Part shown: positions 18,192-26,929 of the stretch, one piece after another
Position numbering within the stretch: position 1 is the first letter of the stretch
Layout: each line of letters opens with the position of its first letter
From: Hohaiivirga sp031546825
GTDB lineage: Bacteria > Pseudomonadota > Alphaproteobacteria > Rhizobiales > Beijerinckiaceae
NCBI GenBank assembly: GCA_031546825.1
Contig: JAVBJU010000002.1
Coordinates: 1-64,000, forward strand
Length of the DNA: 64,000 nucleotides
Reading direction: 5' to 3'
The notes under the pieces: generated by a model
Told to the model about the DNA's origin: nothing
The model's database searches: none
Seen by the model: the letters and a program-made list of their open reading frames with translations, nothing else
Translations under genes and position numbers: made by a program

Positions 18192-19013
18192 TTAGGGTTT
18201 GGCGACCGTGAAGGAGACACCCTCTACACCTTTTGCGAGGTCGGGAAGCTTCGTGTTAAACCACTTTTGATAGAGGGCATCGAGTTTGCCGTTGGCGACG
18301 ATCTGAGCGATGAAAGAATTGACCGTTGCGTTCCATTGCTTGTCGCCGGAACGCGTTCCAGCGCCGATGTAGAGCGAACCGGTAGAGAACTTGTTCTCGA
18401 ACTTACCGGGCGCCTGCTGGTCAAGACGCGCAGCATAAAACATACTCCCACCAACGGCATCGGCTTGGCCGGAAAGCAGTGCTTGAACCGTTGCAGAGTC
18501 GTCATCAAATCGCCTGATTTCGGATTCCTTGGCGAGCTTGGTCAACTGAATATCCATCAAGCTCCCTTTCGGCACGCCCACAACCTTACCCTTCAACGCA
18601 GCGATGCTCTTGATGTCAGCCGTTTTGGCGGCAAGCACTGTGAAGGGTTGTTCCGCATACGGCTTCGAATATTGCAGTGATTTGGCGCGTTCGGCTGTCA
18701 TCGAGAGTGTTGAGAACAGGATATCCACTTTCCCCGTTTGAAGTGCAGCAATGCGATTGGGGTTGGTGACTATAAAAAATTCAACGGGGAGACCGAGAAA
18801 TTCGCCAAAAAGCTTGGCAACCCCCGCGTCATAGCCATCGTTCCCGCCCTGTGAACTCAGAAAGCCGTAGGGGGGATTATCACCTTGAATCCCGACAATA
18901 ACCCTTCCGCGTGCCTTCACTGCTTCCAGCGTTTGCGCCGATACCGACACCGCAAATAATCCCGCGATGAGGCTCATGAACAGGGCCACAGCCAACTTCG
19001 TTTTCTTGAACAT
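18192..19013 (-). CDS. Periplasmic substrate-binding protein, SBP_bac_3 family
   Basis: This 273-residue protein has a signal peptide (about 1-26, ending VSA) and the type-3 solute-binding fold: VIVGIQGDNPPYGF near the N-terminus, then FEVN-region equivalents and the AERAKSLQYSKPY hinge. The family binds polar amino acids, opines and related amine-containing compounds, so the operon substrate probably carries an amino-acid-like group. The canonical Arg of amino acid binders (usually in the TAERA segment) is present in MTAERAKSL. It sits 77 bp after the permease gene. Confidence 0.9.
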   Translation of the reverse strand: MFKKTKLAVALFMSLIAGLFAVSVSAQTLEAVKARGRVIVGIQGDNPPYGFLSSQGGNDGYDAGVAKLFGEFLGLPVEFFIVTNPNRIAALQTGKVDILFSTLSMTAERAKSLQYSKPYAEQPFTVLAAKTADIKSIAALKGKVVGVPKGSLMDIQLTKLAKESEIRRFDDDSATVQALLSGQADAVGGSMFYAARLDQQAPGKFENKFSTGSLYIGAGTRSGDKQWNATVNSFIAQIVANGKLDALYQKWFNTKLPDLAKGVEGVSFTVAKP

Positions 19014-19089
19014 TGGTTACTCCTCCCTTGTGTATTAAAAATTTCCTCGATTTGGTTTGTGATGCTTCAGGCCGTCAGCTCTGCGGACG

Positions 19090-19731
19090 CTACCCCCCTC
19101 CCCTTGCAAGCTTTCGTTCCAGATAGGAGCCATAGAGAGACATCGGCCAACACATCAAAAAATAGATCGCTCCGACGATGCCAAAGACGAGCAAGGGTTC
19201 GAAAATCTGATTGGAAATGATCTGGCCAGCTCTCATGAGCTCGACGAAACCAACGATTGCCGCAAGCGAAGTTCCCTTCAAAAGCTGCACCAGGAAACCA
19301 ATTGTGGCAGGAAGCGATATCTTCAGTGCTTGCGGCAGAATGATGTGTCGCATCCGAGCCAGATAATGGATTCCCAGCGCCTTAGCCGCTTCTGTCTGAC
19401 CTTTCGGCAAGGCTTCGATACCACCACGCCAGATATCGCCGAGAAAGGCGCTCGCATGCGCCGTATATGCAATGGCCACTGCCACCCATGCGCTGACGTC
19501 AATACGCAATAACGCCAAGCCGTAATAGACGACGAACAGTTGCATCAGGAGCGGCGTTCCCTGAAATACCGAAACATATCCTGTCACGATAAGGCCCAGC
19601 CCTTTGGAAGGGGCAGTCTTCAGGAGCGCAACCACAAGCCCGATCACTCCACCGCCGACGAAACTGACCGCGGTGAGGAGTATGGTCCATTCCATGCCCT
19701 TCATGAGGAAGGCGAACTCTGCAGAACCCAT
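19090..19731 (-). CDS. Polar amino acid ABC transporter permease (HisQ/GlnP-like)
   Basis: This 213-residue inner-membrane protein has the EAA cytoplasmic loop (EAAKALGIHYLARMRHIILPQ) and about five membrane segments. The start at 19731 was chosen over a longer frame because a strong AGGGAGG ribosome binding site lies seven bases upstream and the protein then begins as family members do (MGSAEFAFLMKGMEW). It is 11 bp after the other permease gene; the two form the membrane heterodimer. Confidence 0.9.
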   Translation of the reverse strand: MGSAEFAFLMKGMEWTILLTAVSFVGGGVIGLVVALLKTAPSKGLGLIVTGYVSVFQGTPLLMQLFVVYYGLALLRIDVSAWVAVAIAYTAHASAFLGDIWRGGIEALPKGQTEAAKALGIHYLARMRHIILPQALKISLPATIGFLVQLLKGTSLAAIVGFVELMRAGQIISNQIFEPLLVFGIVGAIYFLMCWPMSLYGSYLERKLARGGG

Positions 19732-19742
19732 TGTTTCCTCCC

Positions 19743-20429
19743 TTACCGTGCAGGATAGCGCAAGGTCCAAAGCCCAATCGCCTTGAACAGAAGCATGATC
19801 AACCAGGAAAGCACGAGATAAAGGCACGTGATTGTAAAGTAGACCTCGAAGCTGCGGAATGTCTCGGTCTCGATACGTTGAGCAATCGATGTCAACTCAT
19901 AAGCGGCAATTGAAGAACAGACGCTTGAGGTCAGCGCCAACATGACGAATTGGCCGGTTAAAGCTGGATAGATGGCACGCAAGGCGGGTTTCAAAACGAC
20001 GAAGCGGAATACCTGCGCATTCCTGAGGCCCAATGCATAACCCGCCTCAGTCTGGCCGCGTGAAATCGACTCGACCCCTCCACGGATAATCTCGATGGCA
20101 TAAGCCCCTCCGTTGATGGCTAGCGCAATCACTGCCGTCGCAGTGGGGTCCAACCGCAACCCGAGATCAGGCAATGCGAAGAACAGGAAAAAAATCTGCA
20201 CGAGAAATGGAGTATTCCTGATGATCTCAACAAAGACGCGGGTGGGGACCCTAAGGAAGGGGTTTCCCGAACGGCGGGCAACCACACCGACAATACCGAT
20301 GACAAGGGCAATGGACATTCCTGTGAAAGCCAATGACAGCGTCGCCAGGCACCCCCATAAAAGCTCCGGAAGGCGTTCAATAACGATGGAAAAATCTAGG
20401 GAATACACGTCAAATGCCCCTGAACTCAT
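19743..20429 (-). CDS. Polar amino acid ABC transporter permease (HisM-like)
   Basis: This 228-residue protein has about five membrane segments and the EAA-type loop EAGYALGLRNAQVFRFVVLKPA. It is the first gene of the ten-gene operon, so the operon promoter should lie between it and 20520. It pairs with the permease at 19090-19731 to form the channel of the importer. Confidence 0.9.
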   Translation of the reverse strand: MSSGAFDVYSLDFSIVIERLPELLWGCLATLSLAFTGMSIALVIGIVGVVARRSGNPFLRVPTRVFVEIIRNTPFLVQIFFLFFALPDLGLRLDPTATAVIALAINGGAYAIEIIRGGVESISRGQTEAGYALGLRNAQVFRFVVLKPALRAIYPALTGQFVMLALTSSVCSSIAAYELTSIAQRIETETFRSFEVYFTITCLYLVLSWLIMLLFKAIGLWTLRYPAR

Positions 20430-20477
20430 GAAAACCGTAGGCGCAACAAGAATTGACCCAATAATATCAATTGCTTA

Positions 20478-20497
20478 ATATCAAATATATTTGATAT
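20478..20497. promoter_or_regulatory. Perfect 20-bp palindrome, probable GntR operator
   Basis: The sequence reads the same on both strands over 20 bases, with half-site ATATCAAATA. It lies 49 bp upstream of the first codon of the importer operon and in its AT-rich promoter region. FCD-type GntR proteins bind short AT-rich palindromes of this kind, and such a regulator is encoded in the operon. A second half-site-like ATATCAATTG lies at 20464-20473. Confidence 0.6.
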
Positions 20498-20973
20498 ATA
20501 ATATTTACATCTAATCCGCTGTCAATAATCCATCCGTATACCCCCTTGCACCATTGAAGGGCCTAAACGATCTCGTGCTGTGTTTCGGTGTGGAACAGTG
20601 CCCCATTGTGGGGTTCATCAGCGGTCAAAATTGACCCGCTTTCGTAAATCGCGTCATTGATGCTTTTGCATTGGATGGAGCGGGGAGTCGAAGCAAGTAG
20701 ATACGATTTATGGGTACGTAATGCCTTTTACGTTCAAGGGTAGCGAGTCAGGAAGGCGTGCCGAAAACTTCATGTCTCGCGAGATATGGTTCGCAAGACT
20801 TTTCGGAATTCGAAGGTCTCGTTTCAATATGAACGCGAACGAACTAAAGCTGCCGCACGGGCGTTGGCGTTGACCCGGATTTTTAGAGCTGTCAGGTCAT
20901 AGCTGGCGAAGGTCACGTACCCCCCCATGATGCGGGGAAAAAACGCAGGGACAAGTTTCAATTTACAGTCTCT
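20498..20973. other. 476-bp non-coding stretch with probable IS21-like end relic
   Basis: No convincing gene is present. At 20580-20638 the sequence contains GGTCAAAATTGACC (20623-20636) within a context like the terminal repeats of IS21-family elements; around 20861-20910 another GTTGACC segment follows. No istA or istB reading frame remains. A 50-codon frame at 20721-20873 has no recognisable family. The stretch marks the right edge of the less G+C-rich catabolic operon, so it may be scar DNA left by an old insertion. The family assignment rests on memory of such ends, not on a search. Confidence 0.35.
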
Positions 20974-21696
20974 CTAAAACAAGCTCCCCTGCGCCGGTGC
21001 GGCCTTCTTCTTCGGCGCAGGCAGCCCCACCACATTCACCTCTTCCTGCACCCCGGCATCATCCATGCGGGCGTTATTCACGCGCTTTGAGACTGGCATC
21101 ATATCAAGCCAATCATCCGAGCAAGGCTTTGCTTCGGCCATGGCTTCCTTCACCGAATAGACGTTAGTTGCCAGCCAGCGCTCCACGCCCTGCTCGCTCA
21201 AAATCACCGGCATGCGGTCGTGAATTGCGGACATCAGGCCGTTGGCGTCGGTGGTGACGATGGCGCAAGTGTCGATTTCGCCACCGTCGGGGTCGGCATA
21301 GGTCTCCCACAGGCCAGCTATGGGGATGGGGCCACGATCGCGCATGCGAAACAGGAAGGGTTGTTTTTCCGTGCCCTCGCGCTGCCACTCGTAAAAGCCA
21401 TCGGCCATGAAGATACAGCGGCGATGGCGGATGGCGGTTTTGAAGGAGGGCTTATATCTCAGGCTCTCGGCGCGGGCGTTGACCAGGAGCGGAAAATCCG
21501 CCGGGTCTTTCACCCATTCGGGTACAAAACCCCAGCGCATCAGGCGGAAATGGCGCATCCGGGCTTCCGCTGTCACCACAGCCACCGGCTGGGTTGGCGC
21601 AATGTTGTAGCGAGGCGGAAAGTTCGGCTGTTCGAGATATTTGAAGAACGAGCGAAATGTTTCCGGAGACTGCGTCAGGGCAAAGCGTCCGCACAT
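20974..21696 (-). CDS. SOS response-associated peptidase family protein (SRAP/YedK/HMCES)
   Basis: This 240-residue protein starts MCGRF, so the mature N-terminus is the catalytic Cys2. The family Asn (LVNARAES), Glu (GFYEWQ) and His (AIHDRMPVIL) are all present. SRAP proteins form a covalent thiazolidine link with abasic sites in single-stranded DNA and so shield them during replication. The lysine-rich, proline-rich tail (PAPKKKAAPAQG) is typical of alphaproteobacterial members. The gene stands 30 bp from the transaminase gene upstream on the same strand. Confidence 0.93.
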   Translation of the reverse strand: MCGRFALTQSPETFRSFFKYLEQPNFPPRYNIAPTQPVAVVTAEARMRHFRLMRWGFVPEWVKDPADFPLLVNARAESLRYKPSFKTAIRHRRCIFMADGFYEWQREGTEKQPFLFRMRDRGPIPIAGLWETYADPDGGEIDTCAIVTTDANGLMSAIHDRMPVILSEQGVERWLATNVYSVKEAMAEAKPCSDDWLDMMPVSKRVNNARMDDAGVQEEVNVVGLPAPKKKAAPAQGSLF

Positions 21697-21726
21697 CGGG
21701 CAGCCTCCGGCAAAACGTGAAAAGGC

Positions 21727-22569
21727 TTACGCGCCAGCCATTTCGAGATAAAGCGCGCGCAGGCGCTTGGTCAGCGGGCCGGGCTTGCCGGAACCAATCT
21801 GTTTGCCGTCGATGGCAATGATCGGCATCACGAAAGTGGTGGCGCTGGTGATATAGGCCTCATCGGCCTCAAAGGCTTCCTCAAGCGGGATGAGACGCTC
21901 TTCGATGACAAGGTTCTTTTCCTTGGCGAGACGCATGACCGTGAGGCGGGTGATGCCGGGCAAAATGGCCTGCGACAGCGGGCGGGTGATAATCTTGTCG
22001 CCCTTGATGATGAAGAAGGTGGAGGAGCCGCCTTCGGTGATGAAGCCATCTTCCACCATCAGCGCTTCAACCGCACCGGCTTCCGCGGCCGCCTGCTTGG
22101 CAAAAACCTGCCCGAGCAACCCAACCGATTTGATATCGCGGCGCTTCCAGCGCAGATCGGGCAGAGAAATCGCCGTCCCGCCGGTTTCGGCCTTGGGGTT
22201 ATTGACGATGCTTTTCACCTGGGTGAAAGCAATCACATTGGGCTTCATCGACCGGTCATAGGCAAAATCGCGCTCGGCAGAGCCGCGCGTCACCTGCATA
22301 TAGACACAGCCTTCCTTGAGATCGTTGCGGCGCACAAGCTCCTGCTCCATCGCCACCCATTCCTGAGCGCTCATTGGATTGACGATATCAATTTCCTTCA
22401 GGCAGCGATCGAGACGGGCCATGTGAGCCTCGTTATCCACCAGCTTGCCATTGACCACCGCCGACACTTCATAAATGCCATCGGCGAACAGAAAGCCGCG
22501 ATCCATGATCGAAACCTTGGCGTCCTCAAAAGGAACATAGGAACCATTGACGAAAACGATGCGCGACAT
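21727..22569 (-). CDS. D-amino-acid transaminase (class IV PLP enzyme)
   Basis: This 280-residue protein belongs to the fold-IV aminotransferases with the branched-chain enzyme and ADC lyase. The PLP lysine is Lys147 in RRDIKSVGLLG, and the Glu in ITEGGSSTFF contacts the pyridine nitrogen. The DRGFLFADGIYEV segment (23-35) and the cofactor-phosphate loop SATTFVMP match D-alanine aminotransferases. It interconverts D-alanine or D-glutamate and 2-ketoacids, for example for peptidoglycan precursors. A branched-chain or other omega/D-selective class IV activity is possible. Confidence 0.87.
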   Translation of the reverse strand: MSRIVFVNGSYVPFEDAKVSIMDRGFLFADGIYEVSAVVNGKLVDNEAHMARLDRCLKEIDIVNPMSAQEWVAMEQELVRRNDLKEGCVYMQVTRGSAERDFAYDRSMKPNVIAFTQVKSIVNNPKAETGGTAISLPDLRWKRRDIKSVGLLGQVFAKQAAAEAGAVEALMVEDGFITEGGSSTFFIIKGDKIITRPLSQAILPGITRLTVMRLAKEKNLVIEERLIPLEEAFEADEAYITSATTFVMPIIAIDGKQIGSGKPGPLTKRLRALYLEMAGA

Positions 22570-22801
22570 GGGCGACTCCGAAAGAAAAGCTAGAAACCGG
22601 CGAGCACTTTAGTCTTCTCAAAAAAGGGCGCAAGCGGCGCGCGCGGGGAAACTTATTCTTCGCACCGTAAATACGGCGCAGCGAAGTCGCTTCTTCCAAT
22701 CCGCCTCGCCAGTTCATATCGAACATGTTAGAGCAGGCACGGAAATAAAAGCACCGGTTTTACGCAATCGGCGCGCTTTACCGTTGGGGATCGACGACCG
22801 C

Positions 22802-24175
22802 ATGTATCTGTCTCTCGCAACCACACATAAGCCTGCAACCGATCTTGGCTTTCTGCTGATGAAGCATCCGGGCCGGGTCCATGAAATCGAACTGTCGTTT
22901 GGACGGGGTATCGTTTTTTTCCCCGAGGCCAGCGAGGAGCGGTGTGAAGCAGCGCTTGTGCTCGACATCGACCCGGTTGGCCTTGTACGCGGCAAGGGCA
23001 TGGCAGACGGTTTGCTCGATCAATATGTCAATGATCGGCCCTATGCCGCCTCTTCTTTTCTCTCGGTTGCGCTCAATCGTATCTATCGCTCGGCGATGAT
23101 CGGAAATTCACGCGAGCGGCCAGAACTTGCGGCCTCGGCCATTCCGCTGGAAATCGTAATGACACCGGTGCCGGTGCGCGGTTCCGAAGGGTTGGTGCAA
23201 CGCCTGTTTGGACCGCTGGGCTGGACGGTGGAGACAGCGCCCGTGTCCGAGGCTGAGGTTTCCCGCTATGTTCGCCTGCGCTTGACCGGCACCATGCGCC
23301 TTGCGGATGCGCTGAGCCATCTTTATGTGCTCATTCCCGTGCTCGACCGCGACAAGCATTACTGGGTTGGCGATGATGAGGTGGAGAAGCTGCTGAGCAA
23401 GGGTGGTCAATGGCTGGGTACGCACCCCGAACGTGAATTGATCGCCGGTCGTTATCTTAAAAACCGGCGCAACCTCATGCGGACCGCCCTTGAGCGGCTA
23501 GCCCCCGGTGAAGCGGCGGCGGAAGAAGCGCCCGCAGGCATCCTGGGCGAGCAGGAAGATATCTTCGAAAAACCTGCCAGCCTGCACGACCTGCGTCTCG
23601 ATACGGTTGCTGAACTTCTTGCAGCGAGCGGGGCCAAAAGCGTAGCTGATCTCGGATGCGGCGAAGGCAAGCTGCTGGAGCGGCTGGTGCGCAAACGCCA
23701 GTTCGAGAAAATCATCGGTCTTGACGCCTCGGTGCGCTGTCTCGAACGCGCCGCCGAGCGGTTGCATTTCGACAGGCCGGGCGATCCGGTCCGCGAACGG
23801 GTGACATTGCTGCACGGTGCGCTGACCTACCGTGACGAGCGCTGGCATGGCCTCGACGCCGCCGCGCTTGTGGAAGTGATCGAGCATCTCGATATCGACC
23901 GCCTACCCGCTCTGTGCGATGTGGTATTTGGCGCGGGCAGACCAAAAACAATCGTCATCACTACGCCCAATGCCGAATATAACACTTTATTCCCCGACCT
24001 TCCCGATGGAGCCTTCCGCCATTCCGACCACCGGTTTGAATGGAGCCGCGCCGAATTTCGCCAGTGGATTACCGGCATTGAAGACCAATACGGCTATCGG
24101 GCAACCTTCACCGGCATCGGCGAAGAGCATCCGGAGCACGGGCATATCTCACAAGTGGCGGTGCTGACGCGATGA
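22802..24175 (+). CDS. hen1: Bacterial Hen1, 3'-terminal RNA ribose 2'-O-methyltransferase
   Basis: This 457-residue protein has the bacterial Hen1 layout: an N-terminal half (about 1-240, MYLSLATTHKPATDLGFLL) that binds and activates Pnkp, and a C-terminal methyltransferase. The methyltransferase has the SAM motif ADLGCGEGK (Asp283) and the Mn-binding set Glu358, Glu361, His362 and a further His (407 or 410 in RHSDHRFEW). It methylates the 2'-OH at a break before Pnkp reseals it, which marks the RNA as repaired. The ATG at 22802 is preferred to an upstream TTG at 22784 because family members begin here. It overlaps pnkp by 4 bp (ATGA). The 232 bp upstream show no recognisable element. Confidence 0.95.
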   Translation: MYLSLATTHKPATDLGFLLMKHPGRVHEIELSFGRGIVFFPEASEERCEAALVLDIDPVGLVRGKGMADGLLDQYVNDRPYAASSFLSVALNRIYRSAMIGNSRERPELAASAIPLEIVMTPVPVRGSEGLVQRLFGPLGWTVETAPVSEAEVSRYVRLRLTGTMRLADALSHLYVLIPVLDRDKHYWVGDDEVEKLLSKGGQWLGTHPERELIAGRYLKNRRNLMRTALERLAPGEAAAEEAPAGILGEQEDIFEKPASLHDLRLDTVAELLAASGAKSVADLGCGEGKLLERLVRKRQFEKIIGLDASVRCLERAAERLHFDRPGDPVRERVTLLHGALTYRDERWHGLDAAALVEVIEHLDIDRLPALCDVVFGAGRPKTIVITTPNAEYNTLFPDLPDGAFRHSDHRFEWSRAEFRQWITGIEDQYGYRATFTGIGEEHPEHGHISQVAVLTR

Positions 24176-26739
24176 CCGAAACAACCTCGACCGCCATTGA
24201 TATTCCGGATTTTGCGCTCATCGTGCTGATCGGCGCCACCGGATCCGGCAAATCCACTTTCGCCTCGCGCTGGTTCAAGCCGACGGAGATCATCTCCTCC
24301 GACACATGCCGGGCAATGATAACAGATGACGAAACAGATCAATCTGTTTCAGCGGATGCGTTTGAACTGGTGGGCGCAATCGCCGAGAAGCGCCTCAAAA
24401 ATCGCAAGCTCGCGGTGATCGACGCCACTAATGTGCGCGCCGCCGACCGCAAGCAATGGGTCGAGCTGGCACGGCGCTGGCATGCGTTGCCGGTTGCCAT
24501 CGTCATTGACCCCGGTCTTGACGTCTGCATCGAGCGCAATAAAACGCGCCCCGACCGCAATTTCGGCCCCGCCGTGCCGCAGCGCATGATTCAGGAAATC
24601 CGCAGAGGATTGGGTAAACTGCATCACGAGGGCTTTCGCCAGACATGGAAATTGTCATCGGTTGATGCCATTGAAGCGGCCGCCATCGAACGCCGCCCGC
24701 TCTGGACCGACCAACGCCAGGACCAAGGACCGTTCGACATCATTGGCGATGTTCATGGGTGCGCTGCAGAGCTTGAACAGCTCCTGCAAACACTCGGCTA
24801 CGGCGTCACCTGGAACGGCAAGTCGGTCGCGGTCACGCCCCCGACTGGACGGAAACTGGTCTTCGTCGGCGATCTCGGTGACCGAGGGCCAGCCACGCCG
24901 GATGTTTTGCGCATAGTCATGGCGGTGATCGAGGCGGGGCATGGCTACGTTGTGCAGGGCAATCATGACCAGAAGCTCGACCGGTGGATGAATGGTCGCA
25001 AGGTGCAAATCAGCCACGGCCTTCAAGACACCATCGCCCAAATGGCGAGCGAACCGCCGGAATTCCAGGCCAAGGTCAAAGCCTTCATGGGTGAATTGCG
25101 CAGCCACTATTGGCTCGATGGCGGCAAACTTGCCGTGGCCCATGCCGGGCTCAAGGAAACCATGATCGGGCGCGGCTCGCCGGCCGTCCGCGCCTTCGCT
25201 CTCTATGGCGAAACAACCGGAGAAAGCGACGAATTTGGCCTGCCGGTGCGTCATGACTGGGCCAAAGACTATCGTGGCAAAACAGCCATCATCTACGGCC
25301 ATACGCCTGTACTGGAACCGGAATGGGTCAATAACACCCTCTGCATTGATACCGGCTGCGTATTTGGCGGTAAGCTCACAGCTCTGCGTTGGCCGGAGCG
25401 CGAGACGATCAGCGTTTCTGCGAAAGCGGTTTACAGTGAACCCCTCCGCCCGCTTGGCTGGGAAAAAGCGGTGCGCTCAGCCCAGGCCGAGGCCGATACC
25501 CTGCTGGATTACGCCGATGTCTCCGGGCGGCGCTGGATCGACACCGCTTTCTTGAAGCGCATCGTCGTGGCCGAGGAAAACGCCACGGCAGCGCTTGAAG
25601 TCATGAGCCGGTTTGCCGTTGCCCCGCAATGGCTTGTCTATCTGCCGCCAACAATGTCACCTGTGGAAACCAGCAAGCGAGAAGGTTGGCTGGAACGCCC
25701 TGAAGAGGCCTTTGAATTCTATCGAGAACGCAAGCAATCGCGTCTGGGCCTGGAAGAAAAACACATGGGTTCACGGGCAGTGATTGTTCTCTGTCGTGAT
25801 GACGAGATCGCCCGCGCCCGCTTCGGCACAGTGACAGACGAAGCCGGTGCCATTTTCACACGCACCGGACGCGCCTTCTTTTCCGAACGCGGGATGAGCG
25901 ACGCATTGCTCGGGCGCATCCGTCATGCGGTCGAAAAGGCACAGCTATGGGACTTGCTCAAGACCGATTGGCTGGTGCTCGACGCAGAAATCATGCCCTG
26001 GTCGGCCAAAGCATCAAGCCTGATCGAGCAGCAATACCAGCCCGTGGCAACAGCCTCCCATGCCGGGCTGACAGCGGCACTGGAAGCGGCGGACAGGGCA
26101 ATGGCCTTCGGTATCGACATCGCACCCTTGCGCCAGCACCTGACTAACCGGCTTGAACGCGCCGACAAATACGCCAAGGCCTGGCAGCCCTATACTTGGC
26201 CAGTGGGTGGCATCGACGATCTGCGCATCGCACCGTTCCATCTCCTTGCCAGTGAAGGCGCTGTGCATTTCGACAAGGACCACCACTGGCATATGGATAT
26301 CGCCCGCAAGCTGGTCGAGACCGGCGACACGGTGATAACCGAGACCCGCTGGCGTGACGTGGATGTGGATGACGAGGCTTCTTGCAATGCCGCCATAACC
26401 TGGTGGGAGGAGATGACCGGAAGCGGCGGCGAGGGCATGGTGGTGAAGCCGCTCACATTTGCGCCGCACGGCATGAAAGGCTTGCTGCAACCCGCCTTAA
26501 AAGTGCGCGGGCCAGAATATTTGCGCATTATTTACGGGCCGGAATACGACCTTCCCGAAAACCTGGCCCGCTTACGCGAGCGCGGCCTCGGTCGAAAGAG
26601 GTCCATGGCACTCAGAGAGTTCGCCCTGGGTCACGAGGCGCTCGCGCGTTTCGTGGCAAAAGCACCACTGCGCCAGGTTCATGAATGCGTCTTCGCGCTG
26701 TTGGCGCTGGAAAGCGAGCCTGTCGATCCGAGGCTGTAA
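24172..26739 (+). CDS. pnkp: Pnkp: polynucleotide kinase-phosphatase-ligase for RNA repair
   Basis: This 855-residue protein has all three domains. The kinase domain has the P-loop GATGSGKST (Lys27). The metallophosphoesterase domain has GDVHG (Asp193, His195), GDLGDRG (Asp234) and GNHD (Asn264). The C-terminal ATP-dependent ligase/adenylyltransferase domain has the nucleotidyl lysine Lys530 in EEKHMGSRA and a distal EGMVVKPL motif. It heals 5'-OH and 2',3'-phosphate ends left by ribotoxins and seals them. From work on the Clostridium homologue, full ligase activity needs Hen1, whose gene overlaps this one. Nothing appears broken. Confidence 0.96.
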   Translation: MTETTSTAIDIPDFALIVLIGATGSGKSTFASRWFKPTEIISSDTCRAMITDDETDQSVSADAFELVGAIAEKRLKNRKLAVIDATNVRAADRKQWVELARRWHALPVAIVIDPGLDVCIERNKTRPDRNFGPAVPQRMIQEIRRGLGKLHHEGFRQTWKLSSVDAIEAAAIERRPLWTDQRQDQGPFDIIGDVHGCAAELEQLLQTLGYGVTWNGKSVAVTPPTGRKLVFVGDLGDRGPATPDVLRIVMAVIEAGHGYVVQGNHDQKLDRWMNGRKVQISHGLQDTIAQMASEPPEFQAKVKAFMGELRSHYWLDGGKLAVAHAGLKETMIGRGSPAVRAFALYGETTGESDEFGLPVRHDWAKDYRGKTAIIYGHTPVLEPEWVNNTLCIDTGCVFGGKLTALRWPERETISVSAKAVYSEPLRPLGWEKAVRSAQAEADTLLDYADVSGRRWIDTAFLKRIVVAEENATAALEVMSRFAVAPQWLVYLPPTMSPVETSKREGWLERPEEAFEFYRERKQSRLGLEEKHMGSRAVIVLCRDDEIARARFGTVTDEAGAIFTRTGRAFFSERGMSDALLGRIRHAVEKAQLWDLLKTDWLVLDAEIMPWSAKASSLIEQQYQPVATASHAGLTAALEAADRAMAFGIDIAPLRQHLTNRLERADKYAKAWQPYTWPVGGIDDLRIAPFHLLASEGAVHFDKDHHWHMDIARKLVETGDTVITETRWRDVDVDDEASCNAAITWWEEMTGSGGEGMVVKPLTFAPHGMKGLLQPALKVRGPEYLRIIYGPEYDLPENLARLRERGLGRKRSMALREFALGHEALARFVAKAPLRQVHECVFALLALESEPVDPRL

Positions 26740-26771
26740 TTGGTAGCGGCGGCCTTTTCGGTGGCGCCACG

Positions 26772-26809
26772 AGAGCGGAATGTATTTAGACGGAAACACA
26801 TTCCGCTCT
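26772..26809. repeat. Perfect 12-bp inverted repeat after pnkp
   Basis: Arms 26772-26783 and 26798-26809 are exact reverse complements with a 14-nt loop. No clean T tract follows, so it is more likely a palindromic intergenic unit than a standard terminator, though it could slow transcription leaving pnkp. Confidence 0.55.
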
Positions 26810-26835
26810 TGATTTCTTGTTGCGCAAGGCTTTGT

Positions 26836-26927
26836 GCGTTTAAGTGGATCACCGGTTAAACGCAAAGCGTTACGGCATCAAAGAATCTAGAGCGAAGCGC
26901 GTTTCACATTAAGCGCGCTTCGCTCTA
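26836..26927. repeat. RIME/Bru-RS-like intergenic palindromic element, copy A
   Basis: About 92 bp made of a hairpin-forming block (26888-26927, arms built from AGAGCGAAGCGCG) and a conserved block (26839-26880). The 42 bases at 26839-26880 are exactly the reverse complement of 38903-38944 in copy B. Size, two-palindrome design and intergenic placement match the mosaic elements known from rhizobia and Brucella. It lies between the convergent pnkp and DUF4279 genes. Confidence 0.75.
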
Positions 26928-26929
26928 CG

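Noticed and set aside
20721..20873. 50-codon frame between the catabolic operon and the SRAP gene
   Set aside because: No ribosome binding site of note, no recognisable family, and it lies in probable insertion scar DNA.
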